From the NCBI GenBank assembly GCA_027451345.1, contig DAIDJO010000007.1, positions 1 to 34,033 on the forward strand: a stretch of 34,033 nucleotides of DNA, read 5' to 3'. Every line of letters starts with the position of its first letter. Within the stretch, counting starts at the first letter, position 1. This DNA comes from Solirubrobacterales bacterium. GTDB taxonomy: Bacteria; Actinomycetota; Thermoleophilia; Solirubrobacterales; Solirubrobacteraceae. The translations under genes and the position numbers were made by a program. Positions 31,666 through 34,033 of this stretch are shown one piece after another. Below the pieces are notes generated by a model. That model was not told the origin of the DNA, ran no database searches, and was given only the letters and a program-made list of their open reading frames with translations.

Positions 31666-31671
31666 TAGAAT
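31666..31671 (+). promoter_or_regulatory. -10 box (TAGAAT) upstream of the Nramp leader
   Basis: TANNNT hexamer with predicted +1 at 31678, one base before ATG 31679 of the small leader ORF. It gives the transporter gene a 166-nt 5' region. An imperfect inverted repeat (TCAC at 31622-31625 with GTGA at 31632-31635) lies upstream and might be an operator. Confidence 0.55.
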
Positions 31672-31678
31672 CGCCTGC

Positions 31679-31771
31679 ATGGGTGATCAGACCACACACC
31701 AGGACACGGAACGACCGCGAAGTCCGTCCGCGGTTGCCGCCGGTTCGGTCACCCACGCCTCCCGGGCCTGA
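31679..31771 (+). CDS. possible leaderless upstream ORF of the Nramp gene (30 aa)
   Basis: ATG 31679 to TGA 31769-31771, 30 codons, begins one base after the predicted transcription start. The peptide opens MGDQTTHQDTERPRSPSA and is hydrophilic, with two prolines and no membrane segment. It is in the same frame as the transporter but separated from it by the stop and 72 nt. It may be a regulatory uORF whose translation affects the downstream structure, a small protein, or chance. The strict leaderless spacing is the main support. Confidence 0.45.
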   Translation: MGDQTTHQDTERPRSPSAVAAGSVTHASRA

Positions 31772-31835
31772 GCGTCCCGGGGACGGGGACCACCTCCCGG
31801 CGGTGCCGCTGTCGGCGCGACGCAGGAAAGGAGGT
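31772..31835 (+). promoter_or_regulatory. structured leader that can mask the Nramp Shine-Dalgarno
   Basis: AAAGGAGGT (31827-31835) is a near-perfect Shine-Dalgarno 8 nt before ATG 31844, the strongest in the window. ACCTCC at 31792-31797 is exactly complementary to its GGAGGT (31830-31835). GCGTC (31772-31776) pairs with GACGC (31819-31823), and CGGC/GCCG forms a small internal hairpin near 31799. The GCGTC-GACGC helix would not nest with the SD-masking pairing, so two alternative folds are possible. No known metal riboswitch consensus (M-box, yybP-ykoY) is recognised. Inference only. Confidence 0.45.
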
Positions 31836-31843
31836 CGAGCCCG

Positions 31844-33505
31844 ATGAGCACCAAACCGCCCGAGCCGTTCGTGCATCCCGCGCGGGAACGCGCGGTGCTC
31901 GACTCCGCCCACGTCGGCGACATCCGGGGCGCCTTCGGCACCATCCGCCAGCACGACACCGGGGGGCAGCGCAGCCTCCGCGCCCGGCTGCTCGCGCTGC
32001 TGGCGATCATCGGGCCCGGGTTGATCGTGATGGTCGGCGACAACGACGCCGGTGGCGTCAGCACGTATTCCCAGGCGGGACAGAACTACGGCACGAGCCT
32101 GCTCTGGGTCCTGGTCCTCCTCGTCCCGGTGCTCATCGTCAACCAGGAGATGGTGGTGCGCCTGGGCGCCGTCACCGGGGTTGGTCACGCCAGGCTCATC
32201 AACGAGCGGTTCGGCCGCTTCTGGGGCTGGTTCTCGGTCGGGGACCTGTTCCTGTTGAACTTCCTGACGATCGTCACCGAGTTCATCGGCGTCAGCCTGT
32301 CCCTCGGCTACTTCGGCGTCTCCAAGTACATCGCCGTTCCGCTCGCCGCGATCGCCCTCGTCGGGATCACCGCGAGCGGCAGCTTCCGCGCCTGGGAGCG
32401 GTCGATGTTCGTGTTCGTCTTCGCGAACCTGCTGGTCATCCCGCTCTTCTTCCTCTCGCACCCGCACGCCGGCGTGATCGCGCGTGACTTCGTCGTCCCC
32501 GGGATCCGCGGCGGCGCGAACTCGACCTCGGTGCTGCTCATCATCGGCATGGTCGGGACCACCGTCGCGCCCTGGCAGCTCTTCTTCCAGCAGTCGAACA
32601 TCATCGACAAGCGGATCACGCCCCGGTGGATCAACTACGAGCGGCTCGACACCTGGATCGGCGCCGTGGTGGTCGTGGTGGGCGCCGCCGCGATCATCTG
32701 CGTCTCGGCCTTCGCGCTGGGGAGCGGTCCCGCGGCCGCGCGCTTCGCCGGGAGGTTCCAGAACGCCGGCACGACCGCCGCCGATCTGAGCCACGTGCTC
32801 GGCTCGGTACCGGGCGCGCTGTTCGCGCTCGTGCTCCTCAACGCGTCGCTCATCGGCGCCGGCGCCCTGACGCTCTCGACCAGCTACGCCTTCGGCGACG
32901 TGTTCGGCACGAAGAGCTCGCTGCACCGCAGCTTCGCGGACGCGAAGGGCTTCTACGCGATCTTCGCCGGTCTGATCGTCGGAGCGGCGGCGATCGTGCT
33001 CATTCCGGGTGCCCCGCTCGGCGTGATCACCCTCGCCGTGCAGGCGCTGGCGGGCGTGCTGCTGCCGAGCGCGAGCGTCTTCTTGCTCCTGCTCTGCAAC
33101 GACCGCGAGGTGCTCGGGCCCTGGTGCAACCCGGGCTGGCTGAACGCGCTGGCCAGCGTCATCGTGGCCGTGCTCGTGCTGCTCTCGTTGATCCTCATGG
33201 CCACGGTCCTCTTCCCCGCGATCGACGTGACGTCGGTGGCGCTGATCGGTGGAGCGATCCTCGCCGTCGGGCTGCTCGGCTTCGGGGTGGTCACGCTCCG
33301 GGCGCGGCGCGGCGCGTCGGGCGTGACGATGATCGGCGAGAGCTTCGATCTGCCCAAGGAGGAGTGGACGATGCCGTCGCTCGCGCTCCTCGGGCGGCCC
33401 GAATGGTCGATGGGACGCAAGGTCGCGATGCTCTCGATGCGCGCCTACCTCGTGGTGTCGGTCGGGCTGCTGATCGTCAAGGCGGTTCGTCTCGGCGGCG
33501 CCTGA
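31844..33505 (+). CDS. Nramp-family divalent metal transporter with altered metal site
   Basis: A 553-residue membrane protein with about 11 hydrophobic segments. TM1 reads GPGLIVMVGDNDAGGVST: the site Asp of the canonical DPGN aligns with D68, but Pro and Asn become Ala69 and Gly71. TM6 reads GTTVAPWQLFFQQ, so the canonical MPH(N) is APW: the Met that favours transition metals over Ca2+ and Mg2+ is A242 and the His is W244. As I recall, the Nramp-related Mg2+ transporter (NRMT) clade also lacks this Met, so Mg2+ (with or without Mn2+) is my preferred substrate. The adjacent MgtE-N/CBS protein agrees. The 45-residue N-terminus is cytoplasmic and polar. Confidence 0.88.
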   Translation: MSTKPPEPFVHPARERAVLDSAHVGDIRGAFGTIRQHDTGGQRSLRARLLALLAIIGPGLIVMVGDNDAGGVSTYSQAGQNYGTSLLWVLVLLVPVLIVNQEMVVRLGAVTGVGHARLINERFGRFWGWFSVGDLFLLNFLTIVTEFIGVSLSLGYFGVSKYIAVPLAAIALVGITASGSFRAWERSMFVFVFANLLVIPLFFLSHPHAGVIARDFVVPGIRGGANSTSVLLIIGMVGTTVAPWQLFFQQSNIIDKRITPRWINYERLDTWIGAVVVVVGAAAIICVSAFALGSGPAAARFAGRFQNAGTTAADLSHVLGSVPGALFALVLLNASLIGAGALTLSTSYAFGDVFGTKSSLHRSFADAKGFYAIFAGLIVGAAAIVLIPGAPLGVITLAVQALAGVLLPSASVFLLLLCNDREVLGPWCNPGWLNALASVIVAVLVLLSLILMATVLFPAIDVTSVALIGGAILAVGLLGFGVVTLRARRGASGVTMIGESFDLPKEEWTMPSLALLGRPEWSMGRKVAMLSMRAYLVVSVGLLIVKAVRLGGA

Positions 33506-33510
33506 GCCGT

Positions 33511-33565
33511 CGGGCGGCGGCGCTCCGCCCCGGTGGGCCGCCCGTCGGCTCGGTGGGTCCGAGCC
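33511..33565 (+). terminator. tandem hairpins after the Nramp gene
   Basis: Two perfect stems: CGGGCGGC (33511-33518) with GCCGCCCG (33537-33544), 8 bp, and GGCTCGG (33547-33553) with CCGAGCC (33559-33565), 7 bp with a 5-nt loop. There is no U-tract, as at the other hairpins here. They separate the transporter from recG. Confidence 0.55.
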
Positions 33566-33583
33566 ACTGGTCACAGTGTGCTC

Positions 33584-34033
33584 GTGCCGAGCGCCTTCGC
33601 CAGCCGTGAGCCCCTGACGCCGGAGCAGCTTCGCGCCGCGCCCGTGCGCTACCCGTCGCCCCGGGCGCTGCGCCGTCCGCTGCAGGTACCCGGGGCTCGT
33701 GCCGCGCAGGGGGCGGCGAGCCTCGGGCTCGAGACGGTCGGCGACCTGCTCGAGCACCTGCCCCGCGACCGCCGCGAGGCGCGCAGCATCGGCGAGCTCA
33801 CCACCGGCGAGACCGCCACGATCGTCGTCGAGGTCCGGCGAATCGCCGCGCGGGCGGTGCGGCGCCGCGGGATGCGCCCGCTCGTGGAGGCGACCGTCGC
33901 CGACGGGACGGGCACGCTCCGCGTCACCTTCTTCAACCAGCCGTGGCTCGCCGACCGCTATCCGCCCGGGACCCGCCTGATGCTGCACGGCAAGGCGGGG
34001 GAGCGGGGGCGCTTCACCGTCCAGAGCCACGCG
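33584..34033 (+). CDS. recG: ATP-dependent DNA helicase RecG, N-terminal part
   Basis: Open to the right edge; 150 residues of the protein are in the window. VRYPSPRALRRPLQVPGARAAQ is followed by LGLETVGDLLEHLPRDRRE (the helical VxDLLxHxPxxYxD signature before the wedge domain) and the OB-fold wedge (GETATIVVEVRRIAARAVRRRGMRPLVEATVADGTGTLRVTFFNQPWL). RecG remodels stalled replication forks and branched DNA. The helicase motifs lie beyond the window. GTG 33584 fits a leaderless start after CACAGT (33572-33577); GTG 33578 in frame is the alternative. Proximity to rpmB and the FakA homologue supports the call. Confidence 0.9.
   Translation, partial: MPSAFASREPLTPEQLRAAPVRYPSPRALRRPLQVPGARAAQGAASLGLETVGDLLEHLPRDRREARSIGELTTGETATIVVEVRRIAARAVRRRGMRPLVEATVADGTGTLRVTFFNQPWLADRYPPGTRLMLHGKAGERGRFTVQSHA

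Noticed and set aside
31593..31843. Known metal riboswitch (M-box or yybP-ykoY) before the Nramp gene
   Set aside because: I looked for the conserved M-box and yybP-ykoY sequence elements and saw neither; the leader is therefore described only as structured.
31622..34030. 802-codon minus-strand open frame opposite the Nramp gene and recG
   Set aside because: Same artefact: no recognisable motif and a charged His/Asp/Arg-rich composition; the plus strand encodes clear proteins.
1..34033. tRNA, rRNA, CRISPR, insertion sequences or phage genes
   Set aside because: Intergenic gaps are nearly all under 100 bp. The two longer ones (10799-11145, 31593-31843) hold no cloverleaf, spaced repeats or transposase, and no coding region resembles mobile-element proteins.

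Overview
The window is a dense, very GC-rich stretch of bacterial chromosome with almost no non-coding space, strong G/C preference at third codon positions, and many GTG starts. Gene content and order (scpA-scpB, rluB, an aromatic block joined to cmk-der, metK-priA-def-fmt-rsmB, ribD-ribE-ribBA-ribH, rpmB-fakA-recG) suggest a high-GC actinobacterium, perhaps of the Thermoleophilia. The phylum is a moderately confident inference; the class is a guess. There are no rRNA or tRNA genes, insertion sequences, prophage genes or CRISPR arrays: this is core housekeeping DNA with a few accessory genes.

Layout. 1-111: tail of a glycine dehydrogenase subunit. 140-1920: M20 peptidase and a translationally coupled rhomboid protease. 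1999-6228: trpS, scpA-scpB, rlmN (reverse) and rluB. 6167-9252: two reverse-strand paralogous GT-C-type membrane glycosyltransferases. 9341-14955: aromatic amino acid block, with chorismate mutase (aroH), a HisC-type aminotransferase, a short aromatic-rich leader ORF with attenuator-like RNA, DAHP synthase, prephenate dehydrogenase and EPSP synthase, running into cmk. 14968-22583: der, metK, priA, def, fmt, rsmB. 22608-27463: small zinc-ribbon protein, rpe, the complete riboflavin operon, and a MerR-HTH/TOBE protein. 27495-28370: reverse alpha/beta hydrolase. 28433-34033: rpmB, a FakA/DhaL-type kinase, a soluble PRC/MgtE-N/CBS protein, an Nramp-like transporter behind a leader with its own small ORF, and the start of recG.

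The most interesting locus is 10872-11146. A probable leaderless 30-residue ORF carries two Trp, two Phe and two Tyr codons within 12 codons. It is followed by mutually exclusive helices and a GC hairpin with a T-rich tail, and then by DAHP synthase, the first enzyme of aromatic biosynthesis. It reads as ribosome-mediated attenuation responding to all three aromatic amino acids. The second is 30303-33505: a channel-less MgtE-type sensor protein beside an Nramp homologue that lacks the usual metal-selective Met. The transporter's leader contains a leaderless small ORF and a segment complementary to its unusually strong Shine-Dalgarno.

A window-wide pattern is that most transcription-unit starts have a TANNNT -10 box only 5-10 nt before the start codon and no Shine-Dalgarno, so leaderless mRNA appears to be the default. 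Downstream genes are joined by ATGA, GTGA or TGATG overlaps. Two convergent gene junctions carry perfect 10-11 bp hairpins without a U-tract.
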